Shown here in pieces: positions 7,790-15,404 of a stretch of 34,276 nucleotides of DNA. Where the stretch lies: the NCBI GenBank assembly GCA_964508975.1, contig CAZDVQ010000049.1, forward strand, positions 1 through 34,276. The letters run 5' to 3'. This DNA comes from CAZDVQ01 sp964508975 (GTDB taxonomy: Bacteria > Bacteroidota > Bacteroidia > Chitinophagales > Saprospiraceae). The notes under the pieces are model-generated. The model had not been told where the DNA came from, searched no databases, and saw only the letters and a list, made by a program, of their open reading frames with translations. Made by a program: the position numbers and the translations under genes. Each line of letters opens with the position of its first letter. Positions within the stretch are counted from its first letter, which is position 1.

Positions 7790-8551
7790 ATGTTTTTCTT
7801 CCTTTCAAAAGTACTAAGTTTCTTCATTCAGCCCTTGGCCTGGTTAATTGTTTTGTTGTTGGCGGCCGCTTGGCAACGCAATGATAAACGCCGCCGCAAA
7901 ACCATCCAGTCAGCCTTGCTCTTAACCTGCTTGATTACCAATCCTTGGTTGTTGCGCCAAGTTGAAACATGGTGGGCGGTGGCCCCGGTGTCCTTCAGCA
8001 GCATCCCGAATACCGAGGTGGCCATCGTGCTGGGCGGATTTAGCAACCCGAGGGCCTTGCCCAACGATCGCTACCAGCCCAACCAGAATGCACATCGACT
8101 CACGGCCGCACTAGAATTGTATAAGCTGGGCAAGGTGCAAAAAATACTCATCAGTACTGGTGCTGGCAATCTCACTGGCCCTAAACTGAGCGAGGCCAAG
8201 CATGTGGGGCAATATCTCCAGCGCTTGGGCATTCCCGACAGTGTGGTCATCCTCGAGCCTATATCGCGTAACACCGCCGAGAACGCCTCGGAAACCAAAC
8301 GTATCCTCGATAGTCTTGGTACAAAGAGCTGTGTATTAATCACCTCGGCTTCCCATATGCGGCGGGCCAGCGCTTGTTTCCAGAAACAAGGCTTGGCACC
8401 CGTGTTGTGCTCAACTGGTCCTGCTGGTCAAGCCGGTGGCTACACTTTCTGGGATAACGTGATGCCACAACCCGAGGGTTTCGTGCGCTGGCAAACGCTC
8501 ATCCGCGAGTGGGTGGGCATTTGGGCGTACTGGGCAAGCGGTAAAATATGA
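7790..8551 (+). CDS. YdcF/SanA/ElyC-family (DUF218) membrane protein
   Basis: A 253-residue protein with two N-terminal hydrophobic segments (about residues 3-26 and 37-55) and then a DUF218 domain. Motifs seen are VAIVLGGF, LELYKLGKVQKILISTGAG, EPISRNTAENASETKRIL and VLITSASHMRRASACF. This is the ElyC-like arrangement. Relatives affect cell-envelope precursor lipid use or vancomycin-type barrier function, but the enzymatic reaction is not established. The gene is monocistronic, divergent from hemH and convergent with the S24 repressor gene. Confidence 0.88.
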   Translation: MFFFLSKVLSFFIQPLAWLIVLLLAAAWQRNDKRRRKTIQSALLLTCLITNPWLLRQVETWWAVAPVSFSSIPNTEVAIVLGGFSNPRALPNDRYQPNQNAHRLTAALELYKLGKVQKILISTGAGNLTGPKLSEAKHVGQYLQRLGIPDSVVILEPISRNTAENASETKRILDSLGTKSCVLITSASHMRRASACFQKQGLAPVLCSTGPAGQAGGYTFWDNVMPQPEGFVRWQTLIREWVGIWAYWASGKI

Positions 8552-8651
8552 GTTCAGAGAGCAGCGTTCAGAGAGCAGCGTATAAAGTAGGAGTTCAGAG
8601 CGTAAAGTCCATAATCGGCTCTGATCTCTGAACTCTGCTCTTTGCTCTATT
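8549..8651. repeat. Inverted word-like repeats between convergent genes
   Basis: GAGTTCAGAGAGCAGCG-type words are repeated at 8551-8610 and appear in reverse complement (CTCTGATCTCTGAACTCTGCTC) at 8622-8643. Transcripts from either side could fold into a long hairpin, so it may serve as a bidirectional terminator between the YdcF-like and repressor genes. The low-complexity wording makes homology between copies hard to judge. Confidence 0.6.
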
Positions 8652-8654
8652 AAT

Positions 8655-9491
8655 TTAGCTTTTCTTCACCAACTCCTCAATCGTTTTGTACAAGCTCTCG
8701 ATGATGCGCGACTGCTCCGACAAGCTGTTGCGCAGTTTAACCACCTCGTCTTGTAAGATATTCTTAACGCTGCCAGGGGAGGGGAGGAAGGGGCTCAAGC
8801 GGGCACGCACGTACCATACCTCTTTAATCTCGTGGAGGTTTACCGTGTAAGGTTCATAATAGGCATTATCCGAGATAAGCAAGAGTTGTTTCTTATCTTT
8901 AATCATGTTTTCGATGCGCTTTACCAATACATCGCCTTGTGTGACAATGACATACACAAAATTATCCTTGAGCGATGATTCCCAGTACGAGGGTTCCATG
9001 AAGCTACAAATCACTTTATCGCCTTCAAAAAGGGTAGGCTCCATGCTATCACCGGCCACGTCGAACGAGCGGAAAGTACCGTTTTTATACTTGTAGTCGG
9101 GTAGGGTAAAGGTGGGCAAGTCAGATATAAACGATGGCTCGGCCAGCTCGCTGGGGTAGCCTGCTTGCGCTTGCACGGGCACGTGTACAATGCGCTCGTC
9201 GTTCGATGGGTCGGTCACCACGGTCAGCACGCGGAACGACTTGTTCATGTCCTCGTCGCTCAAAAACATGGGGCCTTCACCGGTAAACAAATAGGTAGGG
9301 CTAACCTTGAACTTGGTCACGCACTTGCGCAGGAGCTCGATGGTTACATCGCGGCGCATTTTCAAGATTTCACTCAAGCTCTGCGGCAGGTAGTCCAAGT
9401 CGATAGCAAATTGACGGCTAGAGCGGATTTTGCCTTCTTCTTTCAGCTTGTTGTGGCACTTGATGAAGTGCTGGGTAACGATACTGTTCAT
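8655..9491 (-). CDS. S24-family (LexA/CI-like) transcriptional regulator
   Basis: A 278-residue repressor-like protein. The N-terminal HTH spans about residues 20-66 (RSSRQFAIDLDYLPQSLSEIL). The LexA/UmuD-type S24 serine peptidase domain spans about 105-235. Catalytic Ser149 is in AGDSMEPTLFEGDKV and Lys191 in GDVLVKRIEN. A QAQAG sequence in the linker (about 103-107) could be the Ala-Gly self-cleavage site. The C-terminal 35 residues form a predicted coiled coil. Such proteins repress stress or prophage genes until RecA-stimulated self-cleavage, but no phage genes are present nearby. A TACATGTA palindrome at 9522-9529, upstream of its start, is a possible autoregulatory site. Confidence 0.88.
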   Translation of the reverse strand: MNSIVTQHFIKCHNKLKEEGKIRSSRQFAIDLDYLPQSLSEILKMRRDVTIELLRKCVTKFKVSPTYLFTGEGPMFLSDEDMNKSFRVLTVVTDPSNDERIVHVPVQAQAGYPSELAEPSFISDLPTFTLPDYKYKNGTFRSFDVAGDSMEPTLFEGDKVICSFMEPSYWESSLKDNFVYVIVTQGDVLVKRIENMIKDKKQLLLISDNAYYEPYTVNLHEIKEVWYVRARLSPFLPSPGSVKNILQDEVVKLRNSLSEQSRIIESLYKTIEELVKKS

Positions 9492-9786
9492 ATTCTAGGT
9501 TAAGCGAACGAATAATAATGATACATGTAATTTTTTTACCTCAAAAAATCACATATTGATTACAAACGCTAAGTTAAGGGCTTATATTTAACCGTGCAAG
9601 TGATACTTTATTTATTTTTCAAAAACGCTGTAAAATAGCCGTTTTTAGGCACTTTTCCACAGGCTGTTGGTAACTTTTTAAATCATTTGCCTAACTTTCC
9701 CGTAGGTTAAGGCATTATTAAGGGGTATGGCTACGTTTATACATTCCAACGCCATGCGTCATATTTTTTAACTAAACATATACAAC
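9492..9786. other. Intergenic region upstream of the S24 gene and the 33-codon ORF
   Basis: An AT-rich gap of 295 bp with no supported gene. It contains the 8-bp palindrome TACATGTA (9522-9529) close to the repressor start. A near-match -7 element TACGTTTA (9732-9739, plus strand) lies before the 33-codon ORF. Confidence 0.4.
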
Positions 9787-9888
9787 ATGATTAAGATCGT
9801 AATGATTTGGGCCTTGATTGTAACTGGTTTGTTCATTGGCAAATCGTTTTTTGCACCAGCTCCCAACAAGCGCCAACGCCAGTACTAA
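9787..9888 (+). CDS. Predicted 33-residue single-pass membrane peptide
   Basis: An ATG-started ORF encoding one hydrophobic helix (MIKIVMIWALIVTGLFIG) followed by a short basic tail rich in Pro, Lys and Arg (APAPNKRQRQY). It has no recognised family. The arguments for it are the membrane-peptide composition, the isolated position with about 295 bp upstream, and an intrinsic terminator 42 bp after its stop on the same strand. The transcript could instead be a small RNA. Related proteins in other genomes were not checked. Confidence 0.55.
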   Translation: MIKIVMIWALIVTGLFIGKSFFAPAPNKRQRQY

Positions 9889-9929
9889 AATTGCCTGAGT
9901 ACTATTTTAATGTGCACGATAACTTATCT

Positions 9930-9958
9930 TAGCCTCGCATTTGCGGGGCTATTTTTTT
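9930..9958 (+). terminator. Intrinsic terminator after the 33-codon ORF
   Basis: The stem AGCCTCGC / GCGGGGCT (8 bp with one G-U pair) has a 4-nt ATTT loop and is followed by seven T residues at 9952-9958. Confidence 0.8.
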
Positions 9959-10013
9959 GAGTTGATAGTTGATAGTTGAAAGTTCATTATTTTTAGCTCT
10001 TCTAGGCTATTTC

Positions 10014-10159
10014 ATAATCAGCACATTAGCACATCAAAAATTAGCACATTAATTTGGGCGCTGCGCCGCTACGCGTCGCCGGTCCCCTCTGGGCTCGGCT
10101 ATTCGCCTCGGTGCTACGCACCTGCGCCTACGGCGCAGCCCGCCGGGCACCTAGCGCGA
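10014..10159 (+). repeat. GC-rich family A element, copy 4, with upstream word repeat
   Basis: The core (10052-10159) differs by very few bases from the inverted copy at 143-250. It is preceded by the AT-rich leader AATCAGCACATTAGCACAT ... TTAGCACATTAATTT, which also precedes the element at 23027 and, inverted, that at 17419-17522. Conservation outside the GC core shows that the mobile unit is longer than the core. Confidence 0.85.
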
Positions 10160-10215
10160 TTGTTGCACTGCCTAGCCCAAGATTACGCTCTAGTTAGCCC
10201 CTCGTTCCTCGAAGT

Positions 10216-10307
10216 GCCTCCCCCCAGCGCTTTGCGCCGACCCCCTCCACTGTACAGCCGCTACGCGTCTGCTGGTAGCGGGGGGTGGGCGAGCGAAGCT
10301 CGCCGGG
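10216..10307 (+). repeat. GC-rich family B element, copy 1
   Basis: It shares the scaffold GCCTCCCCCC ... GACCCCCTCCACTG ... CTGGTAGCGGGGG ... CGAGC ... GCTCGCC with 19330-19423. The segments between scaffold blocks differ between copies but are self-complementary, for example GCGCTTTGCGC here against GCTGCTACGCAGC there. It is followed by TTCATAGTTCATAG-type words that run up to the start of the next gene. Confidence 0.8.
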
Positions 10308-10347
10308 TTCATAGTTCATAGTTCATCATTCATAGTTCCTCGTTCAC

Positions 10348-11343
10348 ATGAAGCCACTTTTTTTATTCGTGCTCCTGCTCAGTTTATCCGCCTGTCACGT
10401 GCAAGGCCCTGTCAAGCTATCCCAAAAACGTATCGATTGGGTGGGCGAGTACACGAGCGGGTACCAGCTCGGCAGCCATATAGATAGCAACTACAACTTC
10501 TCGGATATTCAAATTGTAAAGCTGGATTATATCCCGGGCAACACCCAACAACTCGATTTCTGGTACTTCGACCTGCTGGCCCTGCCCGAGCGCTGTTTCG
10601 CTGATGCCCAGCTGACCCAACAACTGGATGCCAACACGTATCAAAACCTCATACAGCAATACGCTAGTAAAGTGCCCGACTATTACATGGTGCGGCAGCA
10701 ACTCTACCACGACGAGCGCACATACAAAATAGGCTCTACCGTACTCGCGATCGCCCCGGTCTTCGACGGGAAACCACTCCTCTGGCTGATGCCTGCCCCC
10801 AAGGGCTCGAACCTCAAGCCTCAACCCGAAATAGCCTTCCGCACGGAGACCATCATGGACGGCAACATCTGGCTGCAACAGCACCGGCTCATCAAACATA
10901 GCCGCCCCTTGCCAGATATCTTGCATGGCATGTTCGCGAGCAAATCTCCCAAAATAAAACGCAGTATTCATGGGGCCAGTTACGACCAACGCCAGCCTAT
11001 CAGCCCTAAGCGGGCTCGGTTCGAGGTGTACCATCCAGATACCGCAGTGGTATTTGACCCGGAAACCTATGAGGAAGTCTGGACCCCAACGTTTTTTGAA
11101 ATATTGCCCCAACAAATCGAAAAACTAAAACTCATTCAAACTTGGTACTACGATACGCAAAGCAAGTGCCTCAGCTCCGAAATCCAGTCCGTCGGCTTGA
11201 TGGTGGCCTGGATTGACGATCGGGGTAATGTGGCTTTTCATTATGTTTTCGGCTATCTCGATTGGAAGCCACAATACCAAGTTCCTAAGCGCCCTAAATC
11301 GGCTGGCCTGTCTCATTCCAAGAAAATCAAAAAAAATAAATAA
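10348..11343 (+). CDS. Lipoprotein of unknown function (weak GldN-like resemblance)
   Basis: A 331-residue protein with a lipoprotein signal MKPLFLFVLLLSLSAC (Cys16). It seems to contain two related halves. Residues about 55-150 include LDFWYFDLL ... STVLAIAPVFDGKPLLWLM. Residues about 250-315 include KLKLIQTWYYDTQSKCLSSEIQSVGLMVAWIDDRG ... FHYVFGYLDW. The pattern W-Y-F/Y-D ... S ... I-x-x-hydrophobic-P/A ... D-G, then an aromatic strand, recalls GldN/PorN, which also carry duplicated units. Overall similarity looks low, and this is not the operonic gldN. The C-terminus is Lys-rich. The start codon directly follows TTCATAGTTC word repeats, which leaves no obvious promoter. Confidence 0.75.
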   Translation: MKPLFLFVLLLSLSACHVQGPVKLSQKRIDWVGEYTSGYQLGSHIDSNYNFSDIQIVKLDYIPGNTQQLDFWYFDLLALPERCFADAQLTQQLDANTYQNLIQQYASKVPDYYMVRQQLYHDERTYKIGSTVLAIAPVFDGKPLLWLMPAPKGSNLKPQPEIAFRTETIMDGNIWLQQHRLIKHSRPLPDILHGMFASKSPKIKRSIHGASYDQRQPISPKRARFEVYHPDTAVVFDPETYEEVWTPTFFEILPQQIEKLKLIQTWYYDTQSKCLSSEIQSVGLMVAWIDDRGNVAFHYVFGYLDWKPQYQVPKRPKSAGLSHSKKIKKNK

Positions 11344-11359
11344 ATTTTTAGCCGATACT

Positions 11360-11389
11360 ATTGTATTTATAAAAAAGCTTTTATCTTTG
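11360..11389 (+). promoter_or_regulatory. Promoter of the tRNA-Arg / ribosomal protein cluster
   Basis: -33 ATTG at 11360-11363, an 18-bp spacer, and -7 TATCTTTG at 11382-11389 (exact TAnnTTTG). The predicted start is near 11396, about 20 nt ahead of the tRNA. No other promoter is clear between the tRNA and rpmB, so it may drive both. Confidence 0.7.
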
Positions 11390-11415
11390 CACCCGCTAAA
11401 GCAATAAACATTGCA

Positions 11416-11492
11416 GGCTCTGTAGCTCAATTGGATAGAGCATCTCACTACGGATGAGAAGGTTTGGGGTTCGAATCCCTACAGAGTCACCA
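11416..11492 (+). tRNA. tRNA-Arg (anticodon ACG)
   Basis: A full cloverleaf can be drawn. The acceptor stem is GGCTCTG with CAGAGTC (one G-U). The D arm is GCTC/GAGC. The anticodon stem TCTCA/TGAGA carries loop CTACGGA, so the anticodon is ACG. The T arm has loop TTCGAAT. The 3' CCA is encoded. A34 would be edited to inosine to read CGN codons, mainly CGT/CGC. It lies 59 bp upstream of rpmB on the same strand. Confidence 0.96.
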
Positions 11493-11517
11493 CTTTAAAT
11501 CTCGTTCTAAAGAACAC

Positions 11518-11536
11518 ATTCTCCACCCGGGAGAAT
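11518..11536 (+). promoter_or_regulatory. Leader hairpin before rpmB
   Basis: ATTCTCC-ACCCG-GGAGAAT forms a perfect 7-bp stem with a 5-nt loop, ending 15 nt before the rpmB ATG. There is no T tract, so it is not a terminator. It may be a binding site for ribosomal-protein autoregulation or a tRNA/mRNA processing signal; function is inferred. Confidence 0.4.
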
Positions 11537-11551
11537 ATAAATGAAAAGACA

Positions 11552-11800
11552 ATGTCTAAAATTTGTGAAGTAACTGGCAAACGTCCAAGAACTGGTAACT
11601 TGGTTTCGCACTCAAACCGCAAGACTAAGCGTTGGTTTTTCCCTAACTTGGTTAAAAAACGTTTCTTCGTACCTGAAACTAACGAGTGGATCACTTTGAA
11701 AGTGAGCACCTCTGCTTTGCGTACTATCAACAAGAAAGGTATCTACACTTTCTTGAAAGAGCAAAAAGCCAAAGGTTTCGACGTTGGCGTTAAATTCTAA
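11552..11800 (+). CDS. rpmB: 50S ribosomal protein L28 (bL28)
   Basis: An 82-residue full-length bL28. It opens MSKICEVTGKRPRTGN, followed by SHSNRKTKRWFFPNL and the C-terminal VSTSALRTINKKGIYTFL. It lacks the two CxxC pairs of zinc-binding L28 forms. It binds 23S rRNA near the E-site side of the large subunit. It heads a tight cluster with rpmG, DUF4295 and ftsY. Confidence 0.97.
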   Translation: MSKICEVTGKRPRTGNLVSHSNRKTKRWFFPNLVKKRFFVPETNEWITLKVSTSALRTINKKGIYTFLKEQKAKGFDVGVKF

Positions 11801-11832
11801 TATTCGTAAAAGGCTGAACAAAGCATAAAGTC

Positions 11833-12021
11833 ATGGCAAAAAAGAGTAAAGGTAATCGTATCCAGGTGATTTTGGAGTGCACTGAGCACAAAGCATCTGG
11901 TATGCCCGGCATGAGCCGCTACATTACCGTGAAAAACCGTAAGAACAAACCAGAACGCATGGAATTGAAGAAATACAATCCAGTGCTCAAACGTTATACC
12001 CTACACAAAGAAATTAAATAA
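11833..12021 (+). CDS. rpmG: 50S ribosomal protein L33 (bL33)
   Basis: A 62-residue bL33 (MAKKSKGNRIQVILECTEHKASG ... LKKYNPVLKRYTLHKEIK). It has a single Cys and no CxxC pairs, so it is the zinc-independent form. It follows rpmB by 32 bp and precedes the DUF4295 gene by 2 bp. Confidence 0.97.
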   Translation: MAKKSKGNRIQVILECTEHKASGMPGMSRYITVKNRKNKPERMELKKYNPVLKRYTLHKEIK

Positions 12022-12023
12022 TC

Positions 12024-12200
12024 ATGGCTAAGAAAGTTTCGAAAAACGCCCGTGTTGCCGACCGTGCAGCGAATAAAGGTTCCGGTAAGGATTTCGTTAA
12101 AGTTGTAAAGTCTATCAAAGACCCAGTGACTGGTAACTATACTTACAAGGAAGTTATGATTCACAAAGACAAAGTAGACGAGTTCCTCGCCGCTAAGTAA
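12024..12200 (+). CDS. DUF4295 protein, Bacteroidota ribosomal protein (bL38)
   Basis: A 58-residue basic protein (MAKKVSKNARVADRAANKGSG, then KSIKDPVTGNYTYKEVMIHKDKVDEFLAAK). The family is confined to Bacteroidota and is nearly always placed after rpmG. To my recollection it is the extra large-subunit protein named bL38 found in the Flavobacterium johnsoniae ribosome structure. It starts 2 bp after the rpmG stop, so co-translation is likely. A terminator follows. Confidence 0.9.
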   Translation: MAKKVSKNARVADRAANKGSGKDFVKVVKSIKDPVTGNYTYKEVMIHKDKVDEFLAAK

Positions 12201-12231
12201 TCTTTGCCATCGACGACGTTTAAAAATACAT

Positions 12232-12263
12232 AGGCTTCCCCTCACCGGAGAAGCCTTTTTTTG
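12232..12263 (+). terminator. Intrinsic terminator of the rpmB-rpmG-DUF4295 cluster
   Basis: The stem AGGCTTC / GAAGCCT can extend inward through CC/GG and is followed by seven T residues at 12256-12262. ftsY begins 30 bp later, so ftsY is either transcribed by read-through or from a promoter hidden in this short gap. Confidence 0.85.
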
Positions 12264-12292
12264 CTTAATTACTCCAAGCTCGGCTACGCCCT

Positions 12293-13264
12293 ATGAACTT
12301 CCTGAAAAACCTTTTCGGCAAGAGTAAATCGGCTGAAGAACAACGCGAAGACCTTGATCAAGGCCTCGAGAAAACACGCACCAACTTCTTTACCAAAATT
12401 GGTCGCGCCATCGCGGGTAAAACCACCGTCGATGAAGAAGTCCTCGATGAACTAGAGGAAATACTCATCTCCTCCGATGTAGGTGTTGAAACCACCGTGA
12501 AAATTATCAAACGCATCGAGGCACGCGTGGCCCAGGATAAGTACATGAGCACCTCTGAGCTCAACCACATCATGCGCGACGAAATCGTGCAGATGCTGGG
12601 CGAGAATAATTCCGACAAGGCGCAGGGCTACCATATCCCCGCCGATAAAAAGCCTTACATCCTCCTCGTTGTTGGGGTAAACGGTGTAGGCAAAACCACT
12701 ACCATTGGCAAACTAGCCAACCAGTTTAAACACCAGGGCAAAAGCGTGGTGCTCGGCGCTGCCGATACCTTCCGCGCTGCTGCCGTTGACCAGTTGAAAA
12801 TCTGGTCGGAACGCGTAGGTTGTCATTTCTACTCCAAAGGTATGAATACCGACCCTGCCGCCGTGGCCTATGAAACCGTGAAGTACGCCATCGACAACAA
12901 TATCGACTTGGCTATTATCGATACGGCTGGGCGCTTGCACAATAAGAGCCTCCTGATGCAGGAGTTGAGTAAAATCAAACGCTCTATCAGCAAGCTTTTA
13001 CCCGATGCCCCCCACGAAATCATGTTGGTTCTGGACGCCTCCACCGGGCAGAACGCTTTTGAACAAGCCAAAGGTTTTACCCAAGCTACCGACGTGAATT
13101 GCTTAGCCTTGACCAAACTCGATGGTACGGCCAAAGGTGGTGTGGTTATCGGTATTTCCGACCAGTTTAAAATTCCAATCAAGTATATCGGGGTAGGGGA
13201 GGGCATTGACCAGCTCCAAGTCTTCGATAAACGCCAGTTCGTGGATTCATTCTTCGCGGGCTAG
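12293..13264 (+). CDS. ftsY: Signal recognition particle receptor FtsY
   Basis: A 323-residue SRP GTPase that receives ribosome-SRP complexes at the membrane. The N domain spans about residues 25-105 and the G domain about 110-323. G1 is GVNGVGKTTTIGKLA, the insertion box is DTFRAAAVDQL, G3 is DTAGR, G4 is TKLDGTAKGG, and GVGEGIDQL closes the domain. The acidic A domain of E. coli FtsY is absent; a short basic N-terminal helix remains, as in other Bacteroidota. It follows the ribosomal cluster across a terminator. Confidence 0.96.
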   Translation: MNFLKNLFGKSKSAEEQREDLDQGLEKTRTNFFTKIGRAIAGKTTVDEEVLDELEEILISSDVGVETTVKIIKRIEARVAQDKYMSTSELNHIMRDEIVQMLGENNSDKAQGYHIPADKKPYILLVVGVNGVGKTTTIGKLANQFKHQGKSVVLGAADTFRAAAVDQLKIWSERVGCHFYSKGMNTDPAAVAYETVKYAIDNNIDLAIIDTAGRLHNKSLLMQELSKIKRSISKLLPDAPHEIMLVLDASTGQNAFEQAKGFTQATDVNCLALTKLDGTAKGGVVIGISDQFKIPIKYIGVGEGIDQLQVFDKRQFVDSFFAG

Positions 13265-13279
13265 CCTCAACACTGCCCC

Positions 13280-13434
13280 GCGCCAGCGATGTGAAGCCGT
13301 GGCGCAACGCGCCAGACCAAGCCGCCCAATGCACACCCGTTTCTTGAACCGCTACCGCCAGGCAGGGCGGCGCAGGGCCGAGCGGATAGCGAGCGGCGGA
13401 ACGTAGCGACCCGCGCAGCGGGAGGCGCCCAAAT
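13280..13434 (-). repeat. GC-rich family A element, copy 5 (long form)
   Basis: It begins on the minus strand with TTTGGGCGCCTCCCGCTGCG and ends CATCGCTGGCGCGG. At about 155 bp it is longer than other copies, with extra material near 13310-13370. It occupies most of the 210-bp gap between ftsY and the ABC-F gene. Confidence 0.75.
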
Positions 13435-13474
13435 CTAAAAACTTATCACAAGTTTCTCCAAGCAACATAACCCG

Positions 13475-15403
13475 ATGATTTCCCTCCACGATATTGAACT
13501 GCATTACGGCGACCGCACGCTGTTCGACAACATTTCCTTTAGTATCATGCCGTCTGACAGGATTGGTTTGACTGGCCGCAACGGTGCCGGTAAATCGACC
13601 ATGTTGAAGCTGATCTCGGGTAAAATACGCCCGCAAAAAGGCAATATTGCCAAGCCCAACAACGCCTCGGTGGGTTACCTGCAACAGGAACTCGACATGG
13701 TGGAGGTGCGCACCGTGATGGAGGAAACCATGCTGGCGTTCAGCGAGGTGAAAGAACTGGACCGCAAAATCCACGAGGTTCAAGAACAACTGACCATCCG
13801 CGATGACTACGAGACCGACTCGTACATGCAGCTGATCCATGACCTGACCGAGTTTACCGAACGTTTCCAAATCCTCGGTGGTGTAACCATGCAAGCCGAT
13901 GCCGAACGCGTACTTCAAGGTCTTGGTTTTAGACAAGGCGATTTTAACCGACTTACCAACACTTTCAGCGGTGGTTGGAAAATGCGTATCGAGTTGGCCA
14001 AACTCCTGCTTACCCGCCCGGATTACCTGCTGCTTGACGAACCTACGAACCACTTGGATATCGAGTCGATTATCTGGTTGGAAGGTTTTCTGAAAACATA
14101 CCCTGGCGCCGTGGTGCTTATTTCCCACGACCGTTCATTCCTGGATGCCATCACAACCCGTACCATCGAGATTGAACTAGGCAAAGCCTACGATTATAAA
14201 GCATCGTACTCGAAATACGTGATGCTGCGCGAAGAACGCCGCGACCAACTCCAGGCCGCTTACGACAACCAGCAGCAAAAAATAGCCCAGACCGAGCGTT
14301 TGATTGACCGTTTCAAGGCCAAAGCATCGAAAGCCAAGATGGCACAATCGCTGTCGAAGCAGCTTAACCGCATGGACCGTATTGAACTCGACGACCCAGA
14401 CACGGCGGCCATGCGTATCGTATTCCCGCCTGCACCCCGCTCAGGTGATATTGCCCTGGAAGTGACCGACCTCGTTAAATCATACGACGAGAAGTTAATC
14501 CTCGATAAGGTGAGCCTGATGATGGAACGCGGCGAACGCATCGGGTTTGTAGGTAAAAACGGCGAGGGTAAAACAACCTTGTCGAAGATTATTGCCGGGG
14601 TTGAACAATACCAAGGCGGTAATTTTAAACTGGGTTACAACATTGAACTGGGCTACTACGCGCAGAATCAATCCGATACCCTCGACTCTAAGTTGACCAT
14701 CCTACAAGTGATGGAGAACACCGCTCCACCTGAGATGCGCCCGCGCATCAGGGCTATCCTGGGTGCGTTCTTGTTCTCTGGCGATGACGTGGAGAAAAAA
14801 ATCAGTGTATTGTCGGGTGGCGAGCGTGCCCGCGTGGCCTTGGCCTGCTTGCTCTTGCGCCCCATCAACCTGCTTATTCTCGATGAGCCGACGAACCACT
14901 TGGACATGATTTCGAAGGAAATCCTCAAGGATGCCATCATGCAGTACGACGGTACGCTTATCATCGTATCGCACGACCGGGATTTCTTGACCGGCTTGAC
15001 CGATAAAACCATAGAGTTCCGCGACCGCAAACTGGTTGAATACCTGGGCGATATACAATACTTCCTCGAGAAACGCGACTTCAGCGATATGCGTGAAGTT
15101 AGCCTCGGGAAACAATCGGAGCAAGCCGCTAAAGCTGCTGCACCTGTTGACGATAGCAAGGCCAAGCAGGAAAAATTGAACCAACAACGCCAGCTGGAAA
15201 AGAAAATCCACAACGTGGAGGCGCAAATTACCAAGCTCGAAAACGAAAAGGTAAGGCTAGAACTGGCCATGGCCGACCATACCCAGTACGGTACACCAGC
15301 TTACGACAAGCATCTTGCCGAGTTCCAAAAAACAGAACAAGCCTTGACGGAAAGAATGGCGGAATGGGAGAAATTACAGGAGGAGATGATGGATTTGGGT
15401 TAA
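13475..15403 (+). CDS. ABC-F family ATPase (Uup/YheS-like)
   Basis: A 642-residue soluble protein with two ABC domains and no membrane segment. Domain 1 has Walker A GRNGAGKSTMLKLI (about residues 35-48), signature FSGGWKMRIELAK and Walker B LLLDEPTNHLD. Domain 2 has GKNGEGKTTLSKII (about 353-366), LSGGERARVALA and LLILDEPTNHLD. Between them lies the charged linker typical of ABC-F. A coiled-coil C-terminus (about 565-642) resembles that of Uup. ABC-F proteins act on the ribosome as translation factors, ribosome-rescue factors or antibiotic-protection proteins; nothing here indicates a resistance role. The stop is one base away from the convergent caspase gene's stop. Confidence 0.92.
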   Translation: MISLHDIELHYGDRTLFDNISFSIMPSDRIGLTGRNGAGKSTMLKLISGKIRPQKGNIAKPNNASVGYLQQELDMVEVRTVMEETMLAFSEVKELDRKIHEVQEQLTIRDDYETDSYMQLIHDLTEFTERFQILGGVTMQADAERVLQGLGFRQGDFNRLTNTFSGGWKMRIELAKLLLTRPDYLLLDEPTNHLDIESIIWLEGFLKTYPGAVVLISHDRSFLDAITTRTIEIELGKAYDYKASYSKYVMLREERRDQLQAAYDNQQQKIAQTERLIDRFKAKASKAKMAQSLSKQLNRMDRIELDDPDTAAMRIVFPPAPRSGDIALEVTDLVKSYDEKLILDKVSLMMERGERIGFVGKNGEGKTTLSKIIAGVEQYQGGNFKLGYNIELGYYAQNQSDTLDSKLTILQVMENTAPPEMRPRIRAILGAFLFSGDDVEKKISVLSGGERARVALACLLLRPINLLILDEPTNHLDMISKEILKDAIMQYDGTLIIVSHDRDFLTGLTDKTIEFRDRKLVEYLGDIQYFLEKRDFSDMREVSLGKQSEQAAKAAAPVDDSKAKQEKLNQQRQLEKKIHNVEAQITKLENEKVRLELAMADHTQYGTPAYDKHLAEFQKTEQALTERMAEWEKLQEEMMDLG

Positions 15404-15404
15404 T

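Noticed and set aside
8655..9491. S24 regulator as evidence of a prophage
   Set aside because: No integrase, structural or replication genes nearby; host-type stress regulator is equally likely.
10417..11115. 232-codon minus-strand ORF
   Set aside because: Antisense to the lipoprotein gene, which has a clear signal and lipobox.
12232..12292. Riboswitch or promoter for ftsY in the gap after the terminator
   Set aside because: Only 30 bp remain after the T tract and no TAnnTTTG motif is present.
13352..14128. 258-codon minus-strand ORF
   Set aside because: Antisense shadow of the ABC-F gene, whose domains are complete in the plus frame.
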